A stretch of 64,000 bases of DNA, from assembly GCF_003002055.1 (NCBI RefSeq), contig NZ_PVZF01000001.1:682001-746000 (forward strand), read 5' to 3'. Under the pieces are notes generated by a model that was not told the origin of the DNA, searched no databases, and saw only the letters and a list, made by a program, of their open reading frames with translations. The stretch comes from Kineococcus rhizosphaerae (GTDB lineage Bacteria; Actinomycetota; Actinomycetes; Actinomycetales; Kineococcaceae). Both the position numbers and the translations under genes were made by a program. Of the stretch, positions 18,086-27,664 are shown piece by piece (position 1 is the first letter of the stretch; each line of letters begins with the position of its first letter).

Positions 18086-18101
18086 GGGATCTCGAGATCC
18101 C
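18086..18101. repeat. Perfect 16-bp palindrome between glycosidase-like and methyltransferase genes
   Basis: GGGATCTC followed directly by its reverse complement GAGATCCC. It lies 55 bases upstream of the methyltransferase start and 60 bases beyond the stop of the GH43-like gene. It may be an operator or part of a terminator; with no loop, a simple RNA hairpin is less favoured. Confidence 0.4.
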
Positions 18102-18161
18102 GAGATGGCGAGCCCTGTACCGGCGATTCCCGGCAGCTCCTCGGCGAACCCCTCAAGGCGT

Positions 18162-19202
18162 TCACCGCACCAGAACTCTCCGTACCTTCTTGAGCACTTC
18201 GAGTAGGTGACCACCCGCCGAACCGGTGAACGTGCGCACGGACCGCGGAACGGGGGACCAGACCCGTCGGCGCAACCGCGTGCGCGAGATGGACCAGGTG
18301 TTGGGGTGGCCTGCCCGGAAGGCGCTGTACCACACGTCCGCGTGCAGAGCACCGCCTCGCCGGTGCACGACGAAGTCCCCGTGGTAGAGACGGTCGTGGT
18401 GGGGTGCTGAGCGGCGGATCAACGGACCGGACGACGTACCCCAGTCGAGACCGTCGGAACTCGTGGCGATGACGAGGTCGGAGGTCCGTGAGGTACCCGG
18501 CGTCTGGATGTTGAAGAGCCCGACGTACCACCCCTCGAACCGACGGATCGACTGGTGCCACACGACCTGTCCCGCCGGCAGTTCGAGCGTGCAGGTTTCC
18601 ACCGGCCCCCACGGGCCGGTGGGAGTGGGCGCCCGACGCCGCAGGAGTGCACGACCACTGGCCGCGGCGTCCGGGGCGGTGTTCGCCCGTACGGCCCACA
18701 TGACCCACCCCTCGTCGTCGGCCAGGATCGCAGGAGCGGTCCAGTCGTGCCCGGGGTTGGCGTGCGCGAGCACTGCAGGAGACCAGTCGGTCCCGTTCGG
18801 CGACGTCCTGAGGTGCACGAGGTCCGAGGTGCCCGAGGCGTCGTCGCTCTCCCGCCAGAAGAGGTGGAGGACGCCGTCCACCAGGGACAGGCAGGGATCC
18901 GAGTTGTGCGCCGTTCCGGGAGGAGGTGCGCAGAGGGGGTTCGTCGCACCGGTAGGCACCACCCAGTGAGTGCCGTCGTGCGAAGCGGCGATGCACGGGT
19001 TCTCGAGGCGGGGATCCGTAGCCGTGTACGGCGTGTACGCCAGCCAGTACTCGTAGCCGCCGAAACCTGAAGGCACGTGGACGATGCTCGGGTGAACGGC
19101 CTCATCACCCGGGTACGGCATCGGCAGACGCAGCCCGGACGTCGGCACCGGTCCTCTGGTCCAAGCCTGCGAATCCACGGTCGCAGAACCGACACGACGC
19201 AT
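18162..19202 (-). CDS. GH43-like five-bladed beta-propeller glycosidase-type protein
   Basis: A 346-residue protein with repeated beta-propeller signatures: HPSIVHVPSGFGGYEYWLAYTPY, NPCIAASHDGTHW, GTAHNSDPCLSLVDGVLHLFWRE, LVHLRTSPNGTDW, HDWTAPAILADDEGWVMW and VIATSSDGLDW. This pattern fits the GH43/62/32 superfamily, but no signal peptide is evident, so a cytoplasmic or non-catalytic role in polysaccharide synthesis is possible. ATG 19202 follows a GAGGGGGGGAAG ribosome site; an upstream in-frame start at 19277 is less likely. Confidence 0.65.
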   Translation of the reverse strand: MRRVGSATVDSQAWTRGPVPTSGLRLPMPYPGDEAVHPSIVHVPSGFGGYEYWLAYTPYTATDPRLENPCIAASHDGTHWVVPTGATNPLCAPPPGTAHNSDPCLSLVDGVLHLFWRESDDASGTSDLVHLRTSPNGTDWSPAVLAHANPGHDWTAPAILADDEGWVMWAVRANTAPDAAASGRALLRRRAPTPTGPWGPVETCTLELPAGQVVWHQSIRRFEGWYVGLFNIQTPGTSRTSDLVIATSSDGLDWGTSSGPLIRRSAPHHDRLYHGDFVVHRRGGALHADVWYSAFRAGHPNTWSISRTRLRRRVWSPVPRSVRTFTGSAGGHLLEVLKKVRRVLVR

Positions 19203-19546
19203 CTTCCCCCCCTCACGCCCGGTCCAACCCCGCTCCGACGCGTCGTCCCCCGCCGCACGTGGAGGTGAGAGCACCATCTTGCCTCAAGGAGCACCAGCGG
19301 ATCGCCGTCTTTCCTCGCCCCGGGTGCGCGGCCGCGGTTCGACACGGCCGACCGACCCCGGGGCGACGTGGACGTCCGGTCCTCCGGAGTGTCTGCACGA
19401 TCCTCGAAGCCCCCGCGTCGACCTCGACGCGGCAGACGGGCGGTCGTCCGCTGCGACACTGACGTGGAGGGTGCCGCCTCAGCGCGATGCAGAGCCCGCT
19501 CGTCGCCGAGCCCGGTGCACTGGGGGGAACCGGGGGTCTCCGAGTT
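19203..19546. other. Intergenic region, no gene recognised
   Basis: About 344 bases between the GH43-like and acyltransferase genes. Open frames here are Arg/Pro-rich and show no family resemblance. The region presumably contains the promoter of the GH43-like gene; no convincing -35/-10 pair was seen. Confidence 0.5.
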
Positions 19547-20044
19547 TCACGGCAGGTCCCGCAACCGCCGAGCCGGCACCCCGGCGTAGAGACCGTGCGG
19601 CGCACAGTCACCCACCACCACAGCTCCCGCCCCGACCACGCACCCGGCACCGATCGTCACCCCCGGCAGCACGGTGACTCCCGATCCCAGCCAGCACCCG
19701 TCCTCGATCACCACCGGCTGAGGAGACCGGGGTCCTGCCCGCCGCTCCGCGGAACCGATCTCGTGCCTCGAGGTGATGATGCGGACGTGATCGCCCAGAG
19801 CCACCGCCCGACCCAGCGTGATGGAGGCGGCGGTGTCGAAGTAGCAGTCGTGGTTGACGAAGCAACCCTCCCCCAGGACGACCAGCCCCTCCCCCGCCAC
19901 CCGCACACCGGCGTAGACGTCGACCCGGGCGTGAGCCCTCATCCCCGCAGAACGCAGGAGCCGCCCCCGCCACCGCCGTGCGGGGACCACGGGGAGGTTC
20001 GCGACTCGACCGACGAAGTCCTGCACGGCGCGTTGGCTTGGCAC
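19547..20044 (-). CDS. Left-handed beta-helix acyltransferase (hexapeptide repeat, O-acetyltransferase-like)
   Basis: A 165-residue protein with hexapeptide repeats: VYAGVRVAGEGLVVLGEGCFVNHDC, ITLGRAVALGDHVRIITSRHEIG, then VVIEDGCWLGSGVTVLPGVTIGAGCVVGAGAVV. The end, GLYAGVPARRLRDL, is the normal C-terminus of the maltose/galactoside acetyltransferase (LacA/WcaF) type. The His in SRHEIG is the probable catalytic residue. It likely O-acetylates a sugar of the exopolysaccharide. GTG 20044 is chosen since a TACACT box ends 8 bases upstream and no ribosome site is visible, which fits a leaderless mRNA. Confidence 0.82.
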   Translation of the reverse strand: MPSQRAVQDFVGRVANLPVVPARRWRGRLLRSAGMRAHARVDVYAGVRVAGEGLVVLGEGCFVNHDCYFDTAASITLGRAVALGDHVRIITSRHEIGSAERRAGPRSPQPVVIEDGCWLGSGVTVLPGVTIGAGCVVGAGAVVVGDCAPHGLYAGVPARRLRDLP

Positions 20045-20297
20045 GGATCGGCAGTGTAGGGACCCGGCTCCGACGGTCGCCCCGAACCTGTGGTGATCTG
20101 CGACGACACGCCCTGCGCAGCGGTGGGGGGGTGCGCAGCGACGACCGCCCGCTCGGTGGCGCCGCCCGGGCTTCCCCGGGCAGCAGGAGCGGAGGCGGGG
20201 ACGACCGCGCCCGCCGGACCGTTCCTCCCCGGAACGTCCACCTGGCGACGGTGAGGTCCGCCACGCCTGGTGGTCGGTCCGGGTGCTCGTACACGTG
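20045..20297. other. Intergenic region with two short hairpins
   Basis: No gene recognised. CTGCGCA at 20113-20119 pairs with TGCGCAG at 20132-20138 across a 12-base loop, and GCCCGGG at 20164-20170 pairs with CCCGGGC at 20175-20181 across a 4-base loop. The second could be a terminator at the right end of the exopolysaccharide locus. Confidence 0.35.
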
Positions 20298-20429
20298 GTG
20301 AGCGAGGCAGGAGTGACGCCGGGCACGTCACCCCGGGGACTGGTGGCCGTCGGCTGCGTCCTGCTCGTCCTGGTCAGCGGAGTTCCGGCCGTGCCCGTCC
20401 TCGCCGCCGACGGGCTCAGCCTGCGCTGA
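20298..20429 (+). CDS. Hypothetical 43-residue ORF resembling a lone signal peptide
   Basis: GTG-started ORF with a short polar N-terminus, an Arg, a hydrophobic core (GLVAVGCVLLVLVSGVPAVPV) and LAADG that looks like a signal-peptidase site, then it stops after LSLR. It could be a tiny secreted or membrane peptide, or the remnant of an exported protein gene whose body was deleted. Its last bases are a 19-base exact copy of bases 6-24 and overlap the 3' end of the opposing VOC gene. Coding status is uncertain. Confidence 0.3.
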   Translation: MSEAGVTPGTSPRGLVAVGCVLLVLVSGVPAVPVLAADGLSLR

Positions 20430-20838
20430 ACGCGACGGCCTGGTCGATCACCCAGGTCACGCCGAACCGGTCGGTGAGCATCCCGTACAGCGGGGAGAAG
20501 GCCGACGGCCCCAGAGGGGTCCGCACGTGCCGGGCCGCCCGCGCGAGGCCCTCGTAAGCGGTCGTCACCTCCTGCTCCGTCCCGCAGCGCAGCGAGACGT
20601 ACACGGGGTGCACGCCGGGGTCGAAGTCGCGGTCGGTCTGCACGTCGTAGGCCATGACGTGGAACCCCGACGGGGCGGCGACCTCGCCCCACAGCACGTG
20701 CTCGGCCTCCCCCTGGGGGTCGTGGGCCTGCCCGTAGGTCACGACGACGGGCTGCGCGTCGAAGACCTCGCCGTAGAACTCCAGCGCCTCGCGCGCCTGG
20801 CCGCGGAAGTTCAGGTGGGTGGTGGTCGTGATGCTCAC
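20416..20838 (-). CDS. VOC-superfamily (PhnB/glyoxalase-like) protein
   Basis: A 140-residue protein of the vicinal oxygen chelate fold: HLNFRGQAREALEFYGEVFDAQP at the start and YGMLTDRFGVTWVIDQA at the end are the PhnB-type signatures, with LRCGTEQEVTTAYEGLA between. Its enzymatic role is unknown; the family includes isomerases and resistance proteins. GTG 20838 follows GAGGAGG. It diverges from a WYL regulator across 100 bases, a common pairing, so the regulator may control it. Confidence 0.85.
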   Translation of the reverse strand: MSITTTTHLNFRGQAREALEFYGEVFDAQPVVVTYGQAHDPQGEAEHVLWGEVAAPSGFHVMAYDVQTDRDFDPGVHPVYVSLRCGTEQEVTTAYEGLARAARHVRTPLGPSAFSPLYGMLTDRFGVTWVIDQAVAFSAG

Positions 20839-20938
20839 GGTGCCTCCTCGTGACGGCCGGGCAGGTCCCGGCGACGAGGACGACTCTTCCGGGTGAAGCG
20901 GCCGGTTCCTGACCTCTTCTCGGCCCGATACTGGGGCC

Positions 20939-21924
20939 GTGAGCGGAACCCCGGGACGGTTGCTGGCGCTGCTGTCGCTCCTGCAGGCCCGTCGCGACTG
21001 GCCCGGGCAGCTCCTGGCCGACCGCCTCGAGGTCAGCGCCCGCACCGTGCGCCGCGACGTCGAGCGGCTGCGCGACCTCGGCTACCCGGTCCGGGCGACC
21101 AAGGGCCCCGACGGCGGATACCGGCTCGACGCCGGCGAGGACCTGCCGCCCCTGCTGTTCGACGACGAGCAGGCCGTCGCCCTGACGATCGCCCTGCGCA
21201 CGACCGCGGCCGGCGGGGGCGGGATCGGCGAGGGTGCGGCGCGTGCGCTGACGACCGTGCGCCAGGTGCTGCCCGCGCGGCTGCGGCACCGGGTCGACGT
21301 CCTCGCGGAGGCGAGCGTGGTCGGCCCCGCCGGAGCCGGGGTCGACACGGCCGTGCTGCTCGCCGTCGGCGACGCCGTGCGCGCTCGCGAGGTACTGCGC
21401 CTGGACCTGCGCGACGAGCCGCGCCGGGTCGAACCGCACCACCTGCTGCACCGCGGCGGGCGCTGGTACCTGCTCGCCTGGGACCTCGACCGCGACGACT
21501 GGCGCACCTTCCGCCTGGACCGGATCACGCCCAAGGTCCCCACGGGGCCCCGGTTCGGTCCCCGCCCCGTCCCGGGCTCGGATCCCGTCGCCCTCGTCGA
21601 GGCGCGCTTCAAGGGCTCGGCGACGCGGGACGTCTGGCCCTGCACCGGGCGGGTCGTGCTGCGGCGCCGGGCCGCGGAGGTGGCCGGGTTCGTGGGCGAC
21701 GGCACCGTCGAGGAGCTCGAGGGCGACCGGTGCCGGGTCGTGCTCGGCTCGTGGTCGTGGACCGCGCTGGCGGCGGCCGTCGGCCGGTTCGACGCGCCGA
21801 TCGAGGACGCCTCCCCCGCTGCGCTGCGGGCGGCCTTCGCGACGCTCGCGGACCGGTTCGGGGCCCTGGACGCACGAGGGCCCGGTCGGGAGTCCGACCG
21901 GGCCCTCGTGGAACGCCGCGGGCG

Positions 21925-21937
<13 letters not shown>
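20939..21937 (+). CDS. HTH/WYL-domain transcriptional regulator (YafY-like)
   Basis: A 332-residue regulator. Residues ~6-65 form a DeoR-like winged helix-turn-helix ([34 protein letters not shown]), and the central part is a WYL domain with [24 protein letters not shown]; the C-terminal part is the WCX extension. Such proteins sense ligands through the WYL domain. GTG 20939 lies 6 bases after GATACT, so the mRNA is probably leaderless. The last ~13 bases overlap the sigma-factor gene's 3' end, and a strong hairpin lies in its final codons. Confidence 0.88.
21873..21910. terminator. 17-bp perfect hairpin inside the regulator's 3' coding region
   Basis: CACGAGGGCCCGGTCGG (21873-21889) pairs perfectly with 21894-21910 across a GAGT loop. 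It starts 15 bases beyond the sigma-factor stop on the minus strand and lies within the last codons of the WYL gene on the plus strand. No U-tract follows, typical of high-GC actinobacterial terminators. It probably terminates the sigma-factor transcript and may act in both directions. Confidence 0.7.
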
Positions 21938-23502
<1,565 letters not shown>

Positions 23503-23711
23503 GGACTGCCTTTCGTCGTGGGCGGAACGAGGCTGCGCGGGCAGCAGCCGACAAGGTCAACACCGGCGGGCGCCGAACTTATGCCCACAAGGGAGACAAA
23601 CGCCGATTCTTGCACGGATCGGCGTGAGACGAGGCACGACACCACCCGGGCGACCCAGTGCGGACGCCCGGCGGGCCGTGCCCCGTGGCACGGGAGGGGT
23701 TGCGGGACCGC
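23503..23711. promoter_or_regulatory. sigA upstream region with hairpins
   Basis: The region must hold the sigA promoter, though no clear -35/-10 pair was found. CGCCGAT at 23601-23607 pairs with ATCGGCG at 23618-23624. CCGTGCC at 23676-23682 pairs with GGCACGG at 23687-23693 across a 4-base loop, 19 bases after the universal-stress gene stop, and probably terminates that transcript. Confidence 0.45.
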
Positions 23712-24113
23712 TCAGTCCTCGGGCTTGACGGCCAGCACCGGGCAGGGTGCGTCGAGCAGGATCCGCTGCGCGCTGGCCCCCAGGATGAGCTTGCCGACCG
23801 GGGTGCGGCGGCGCAGGCCGATGACGATGAGGGAGGCGCCGGTCTCCTCCGCCGCCGTGATGAGGTCGTCGGCCGGGTCGTCGGAGTCGGGGACGTCGCG
23901 CAGGGCGACGTCCAGGCCCGCGGCCGCGAGCTGTTCGCGCACGCGGTCGTGCACGTCGGCGAGCTGCCGGGCCTCGTCGGCGTCGACCTCACGCCCCGGG
24001 CGCCGGCTGTGGACCACGACCAGCGCGGCGGACAGCCTCAGCGCGGCCTCCCCGGCGCGTTCGAGGGCCGCGCGGCCCTCGGGGTTGGCCACGTACCCGA
24101 CGACGATCCCCAT
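23712..24113 (-). CDS. Universal stress protein (UspA family)
   Basis: A 133-residue single Usp domain. IVVGYVANPEGRAALERAGEAA at the start and SLIVIGLRRRTPVGKLILGASAQRILLDAPCPVLAV at the end match the ATP-binding form with the G-x2-G-x9-G-S/T pattern (G in RTPVGK, LGAS). It likely binds ATP in the cytoplasm and aids stress tolerance. ATG is preceded by GGAGGG. It lies alone upstream of sigA on the same strand. Confidence 0.9.
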   Translation of the reverse strand: MGIVVGYVANPEGRAALERAGEAALRLSAALVVVHSRRPGREVDADEARQLADVHDRVREQLAAAGLDVALRDVPDSDDPADDLITAAEETGASLIVIGLRRRTPVGKLILGASAQRILLDAPCPVLAVKPED

Positions 24114-24173
24114 GCCGCACCCTCCAACGTCGTAGACGATCCGTGACCGTACTACGCCCGGACCCGGCCGCCG

Positions 24174-25322
24174 TCACCGGTGCGGCGCCAGGCCGAGGCG
24201 CAGGGCCCGGTCCACCAGGACGGCGAGCCGGTGCCCGGGGTCGTGGCGCAGGGCCTGCTCCACGCACACCGCGGCCCGCGCCCCGCGGCCGGAGCGCCAC
24301 TCCAGCCACCCCGCCACGGTCCACGCCGGCGCGGCGAGGGGACCGGTGGCGTGCCGGGCGACGTCCACCGCCAGACCCGCCGCGGCGAGCGCGCGCGGCA
24401 GCTCGAAGTCCTCGCCCAGGGCCCGTTCCAGGAGGTCGCCGACGCGCTCGCCGTCGGGCGGCGGCTCTCCCCCGCCCGTGAGCAGGGCCGCACGGGCGCG
24501 GTCGGTCGCGGCCCCGGCACCGCCGGCCAGCAGCACGGCGTCGCGGACGGCGGTGTCCCGCAGGCCCTCCAGCACCCGGCCGCACCAGGTGGGGTCCGGG
24601 AGGGCGGGGACCCCGGTCAGCGGCCGCTCCCGCACCGCGGCGTCGAAGGCGGCGACCAGCGCCACCGGGTCGGAGGGCACCCGCCGGCGTCCGCGCGTCG
24701 CCGCCTCGCGGCGGGCAGGGTCCACGGGGCTGGTCCCGGGCAGGCTCGCCGCGCGGTCGGGCGCCGTCGTGAGCCCGCGCCAGACGGCCTCGGCGACGAC
24801 CCGCCCGGCGCCGGCGCCGCTGCGGGGCGCACCGGCGGGCGGGCAGCAGGGCCGCTCGCACGTCAGCGACCGCCAGCGGTCCTCGCCCACGAGGAGCACG
24901 TCGCCGAGCTCGGCCCCGGTGGGCAGCCGTCGCAGGGCCTGGCGCAGGTGCGCGACGGTGGCGCGAGCCCGGGCGCCGGGCACGAGAGCACCGTCGACCT
25001 CGTGGGCGTCCGGGTCGTGCACGAGGAGGTGGACCTGCGCCCCGGCCCCGGTCCGCCGGTGGGCCGTCCGCACGAGGGGACCGGTGGCGGCGGTCACGAG
25101 GTGGGGTTCGGCGCTCGGCGGGAGGTCCACCCGCGCCGCGAACCCCAGGAGTCGGCGGCCGTCGGGGCCCGGGGCCCGCACCTCGAGCAGGACGACGCTG
25201 TCGCCGGGGTGGAAGCCGAACAGGTACGGCACGAGGGCGAGGAGCTCACCCGGTCCACGGGCGACGATCCGGTCGGGCTCGGGCTCGGAGTCCGGGGGCG
25301 GGTGGACGGGTGCGGTGCTCAC
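24174..25322 (-). CDS. DUF4192 family protein
   Basis: A 382-residue protein with ARGPGELLALVPYLFGFHPGDSVVLLEV near residues 18-50, the start signature of the actinobacterial DUF4192 family, and a helical TPR-like end (ALRHDPGHRLAVLVDRALRLGLAPHR). Function is unknown. GTG 25322 is chosen because family-like sequence begins shortly after; a GACGCT box ends 7 bases upstream. Base composition is that of its neighbours. Confidence 0.82.
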   Translation of the reverse strand: MSTAPVHPPPDSEPEPDRIVARGPGELLALVPYLFGFHPGDSVVLLEVRAPGPDGRRLLGFAARVDLPPSAEPHLVTAATGPLVRTAHRRTGAGAQVHLLVHDPDAHEVDGALVPGARARATVAHLRQALRRLPTGAELGDVLLVGEDRWRSLTCERPCCPPAGAPRSGAGAGRVVAEAVWRGLTTAPDRAASLPGTSPVDPARREAATRGRRRVPSDPVALVAAFDAAVRERPLTGVPALPDPTWCGRVLEGLRDTAVRDAVLLAGGAGAATDRARAALLTGGGEPPPDGERVGDLLERALGEDFELPRALAAAGLAVDVARHATGPLAAPAWTVAGWLEWRSGRGARAAVCVEQALRHDPGHRLAVLVDRALRLGLAPHR

Positions 25323-25384
25323 GTCGGCCAGCGTCCGGGGTCCGCCACGAGGCCGGTCCCGTCCGTCCACAGGGACCGCGGTGC

Positions 25385-25708
25385 TCAGTCCCCGCGGCGC
25401 CTGTGCACACCCGGGTCGGCGCTCGCCGGTCGCCGCACGTAGTCGTCCGTCGCGGCCCGCACGGATGCGGCGACGTAGGCGGCCACTAGCCCGTCGTCGA
25501 GCAGGCCGACGACCGGCAGCCACAGCTCGGGGACGGCGTCCACCGGCGAGAGCAGGTAAAGGGTCCCGACCGCCGCCCCGGCGAGCCGGCGACGACCCGG
25601 ACCGCTCCAGCGTCCCGAGACGGCGTCGCGGACCATGGCGGGCAGCAGGCGCAACCGCCCGGCCGTGCGCAGGTCGACGACGGGCACGGCCCGCAGCGCC
25701 GGCTTCAC
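25385..25708 (-). CDS. DUF1232 (YkvA-like) small membrane protein
   Basis: A 107-residue protein with LAGAAVGTLYLLSPVDAVPELWLPVVGLLDDGLVAAYVAASV, the DUF1232 core Y-x-x-x-P-x-D-x-x-P followed by a D-D pair and a helix. These proteins are probably membrane-associated; function unknown. Its GTG overlaps the upstream EcsC gene stop (GTGA), so the pair is translationally coupled. Confidence 0.85.
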   Translation of the reverse strand: MKPALRAVPVVDLRTAGRLRLLPAMVRDAVSGRWSGPGRRRLAGAAVGTLYLLSPVDAVPELWLPVVGLLDDGLVAAYVAASVRAATDDYVRRPASADPGVHRRRGD

Positions 25709-26379
25709 GCCGGGTCCGGGTGCTTGGGCGGCAGGCCGTGCTCGGCGGCCTTCACGATGCGGCGGAACATGACGGTGTCGACGCCGGCCCCGATGGCCCC
25801 GCCGACGACGGGCAGCGCGCGCTGCGGCAGCCGCAGAAGTCCCTGGGTGCCGAAGCGGGCGATGAGCCGGAAGCCGACGCCCTTGTTGACGAGCATGAGC
25901 ACCGGCCGCGGGACGCGGGAGGTGACGAGGCCGACCAGCTTCCCGCCGGTGGGCAGCCCCGCCGACTTCAGGACCTCGGTGGCGTCGGCGCCGACGAGGG
26001 TCAGCAGGATCGCGGAGCGGACCTCGGGGCGGGAGGTGTCGTACCCGCGCAGCTCGGCGAGGGCGGCGACGGCGCGCACGGCCAGCACGTGGAAGCCGAA
26101 GACGTTGGCGGGCAGGGCCACCGGCAGGGTCAGCAGGCCGCCGAGGCCGGTGACGAAGCCGTTGCCGGCGACGAGCCGGGTGTGGTTGCGCACGACGGCG
26201 TGCAGGGCCGACTCCGCGCTGGGGTGCCTGGTCCGTGCGGCGCGGGCGACCTCGGCCGCGCCGTCGAAGGGCCCGAGCCCGTCGATGCCGACGGCCAGCA
26301 GGCGCTGGACGAGGTCGGCGGCGCGCCGGTCGAGGGCGCTCGGTTCGTCAGGGGTGTCGCGGGGCGCGTCAGGGCTCAC
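25705..26379 (-). CDS. EcsC family protein
   Basis: A 224-residue protein with hydrophobic stretches: LVAGNGFVTGLGGLLTLPVALPANVFGFHVLAVRAVAALAELRGYD is the central signature of the EcsC family, followed by ILLTLVG and RALPVVGGAIGAGVDTVMFRRI. Bacillus EcsC is linked to an ABC transporter, but most relatives have no known role. GTG 26379 has a TAGCGT box ending 7 bases upstream, indicating a leaderless message and supporting this start over 26418. Confidence 0.82.
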   Translation of the reverse strand: MSPDAPRDTPDEPSALDRRAADLVQRLLAVGIDGLGPFDGAAEVARAARTRHPSAESALHAVVRNHTRLVAGNGFVTGLGGLLTLPVALPANVFGFHVLAVRAVAALAELRGYDTSRPEVRSAILLTLVGADATEVLKSAGLPTGGKLVGLVTSRVPRPVLMLVNKGVGFRLIARFGTQGLLRLPQRALPVVGGAIGAGVDTVMFRRIVKAAEHGLPPKHPDPA

Positions 26380-26438
26380 GTGCCCGACGCTAACCGCTGG
26401 GACGCGACCCGCAAGCACAACGGGTCGGCGTGGACGCC

Positions 26439-26475
26439 GGGGCCGACGTCGGGGCCGACGTCGGGGGCGGACGTC
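26439..26475. repeat. Short tandem repeat of GGGGCCGACGTC
   Basis: Two exact 12-base copies followed by one imperfect copy, between the EcsC gene start and the end of a small upstream gene. Probably replication slippage; function unknown. Confidence 0.5.
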
Positions 26476-26701
26476 AGCGCGCGGGGTCCTGCTCGGACAG
26501 GAAGGCGACGACGTCGGCGACCCCGGCGTCGACGTAGCGGCGACGGGCCCACGGTCGCGGCAGGCGCTGCCCGGCGGCCACCGGCGGGCGGTCCGCCTGC
26601 GGCATGCGCGAGGCGTCGAGGCTGCGGCGCAGGGCCCGGCGGTCGCGCACGAAGGGGACGACGAACAGCGCGAGCAGGCACATCTCGAGGAAGGTGGACA
26701 T
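26474..26701 (-). CDS. Hypothetical 75-residue protein with N-terminal membrane segment
   Basis: ATG-started ORF: MSTFLEMCLLALFVVPFVRDRRALRRSLDAS gives one hydrophobic helix then a basic region, and the rest (WARRRYVDAGVADVVAFLSEQDPAR) is soluble. No family recognised. It diverges from the spermidine-synthase-like gene. Confidence 0.5.
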   Translation of the reverse strand: MSTFLEMCLLALFVVPFVRDRRALRRSLDASRMPQADRPPVAAGQRLPRPWARRRYVDAGVADVVAFLSEQDPAR

Positions 26702-26758
26702 GCTCAGTACCTCGGCAGCGGTCCGGGGGAACTTGAAGCGGCCTGGTTGGATCGCGGG

Positions 26759-27664
26759 GTGCCCGACCGTCCCGCACCCCGCCGCTCCCGTCCACCGAGG
26801 TCCGCGCGCCCGGCGCCGTCCGCGCAGCCCGTCGAGGGTGAGGAGCCCATCGCGACCGGCACCGTCCGGTTCGAGCAGGACCGCGACGACCCCGACGGCT
26901 GGACCGTGCACGTCAACGGCGTCCCGAGCTCGTACGTCGACGTGGGCGACCCGACGAACCTGATGTTCGAGTACCACCAGTGGACGGCCGCCGTGATCGA
27001 CGCGGTGCACGCCCCCGGCCCGGTGCGCGCCCTGCACCTGGGGGGCGCGGGGTGCGCCTTCCCCCGCTACCTCGCCGCGACCCGGCCCTCCTCGCGGCAG
27101 CTGGTGCTGGAGGTGGACGCGCAGCTGGTGGAGGTGGTGCGCCGCAGCTTCGGGGCGGCCGGCTCGGCCGGGTTCAGGCTGAAGGTCGCCGACGGGCGCG
27201 AAGGGCTCGCACCGGTCCCCGACGGCACGCAGGACGTGGTGGTGCGCGACGCGTTCGCCGGTGACCGGGTCCCGGAGCACCTGCGCACGGTCGAGTTCCT
27301 GCGCGAGGTCGACCGGGTGCTGGCCCCGGGCGGGCTGTGGGTGGCCAACCTCGCCGACCGGCCCCCGATGCCGAACTCGCGCGCGGAGCTGGCCACGGCG
27401 TTCGAGGTCTTCGCGCACGCGGCGGTGCTGGCCGAACCGGGGGTGTTCCGGGGCCGGCGCTACGGCAACGCGCTGCTGGTCGCCTCGCAGGCCGAGCTGC
27501 CCGAGCAGGCGGTGGTGCGGGCCCTGTCGGGCGGGGTCGCCCCGGCCCGGCTGCTCCTGGACCACGACGCCCGGCACTTCTGCGCGGGGTCGGCCGTTCT
27601 GCGGGACAGCACTCCCGCCTCGAGCCCACCCGACCCCGCCCCGCAGGAGGACCCTTCCCCATGA
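26759..27664 (+). CDS. Spermidine synthase-like methyltransferase-fold protein
   Basis: A 301-residue protein. After a Pro/Arg-rich lead it has HVNGVPSSYVDVGDPTNLMFEYHQW, then RALHLGGAGCAFPRYLAATRP (glycine-rich motif), LVLEVDAQLVEVVRRSF, KVADGREGL and DVVVRDAFAGDRVPEHL, matching the spermidine synthase/fused MFS-SpeE superfamily. Key polyamine-site residues cannot be confirmed, so it may be a related methyltransferase. GTG 26759 is inferred; the lead sequence is weak. Its TGA overlaps the ATG of the DedA gene, indicating coupling. Confidence 0.75.
   Translation: MPDRPAPRRSRPPRSARPAPSAQPVEGEEPIATGTVRFEQDRDDPDGWTVHVNGVPSSYVDVGDPTNLMFEYHQWTAAVIDAVHAPGPVRALHLGGAGCAFPRYLAATRPSSRQLVLEVDAQLVEVVRRSFGAAGSAGFRLKVADGREGLAPVPDGTQDVVVRDAFAGDRVPEHLRTVEFLREVDRVLAPGGLWVANLADRPPMPNSRAELATAFEVFAHAAVLAEPGVFRGRRYGNALLVASQAELPEQAVVRALSGGVAPARLLLDHDARHFCAGSAVLRDSTPASSPPDPAPQEDPSP

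Noticed and set aside
23601-23624. The 7-bp inverted repeat upstream of sigA as a specific operator
   Set aside because: Too short and no known regulator match; kept only as a note in the region.
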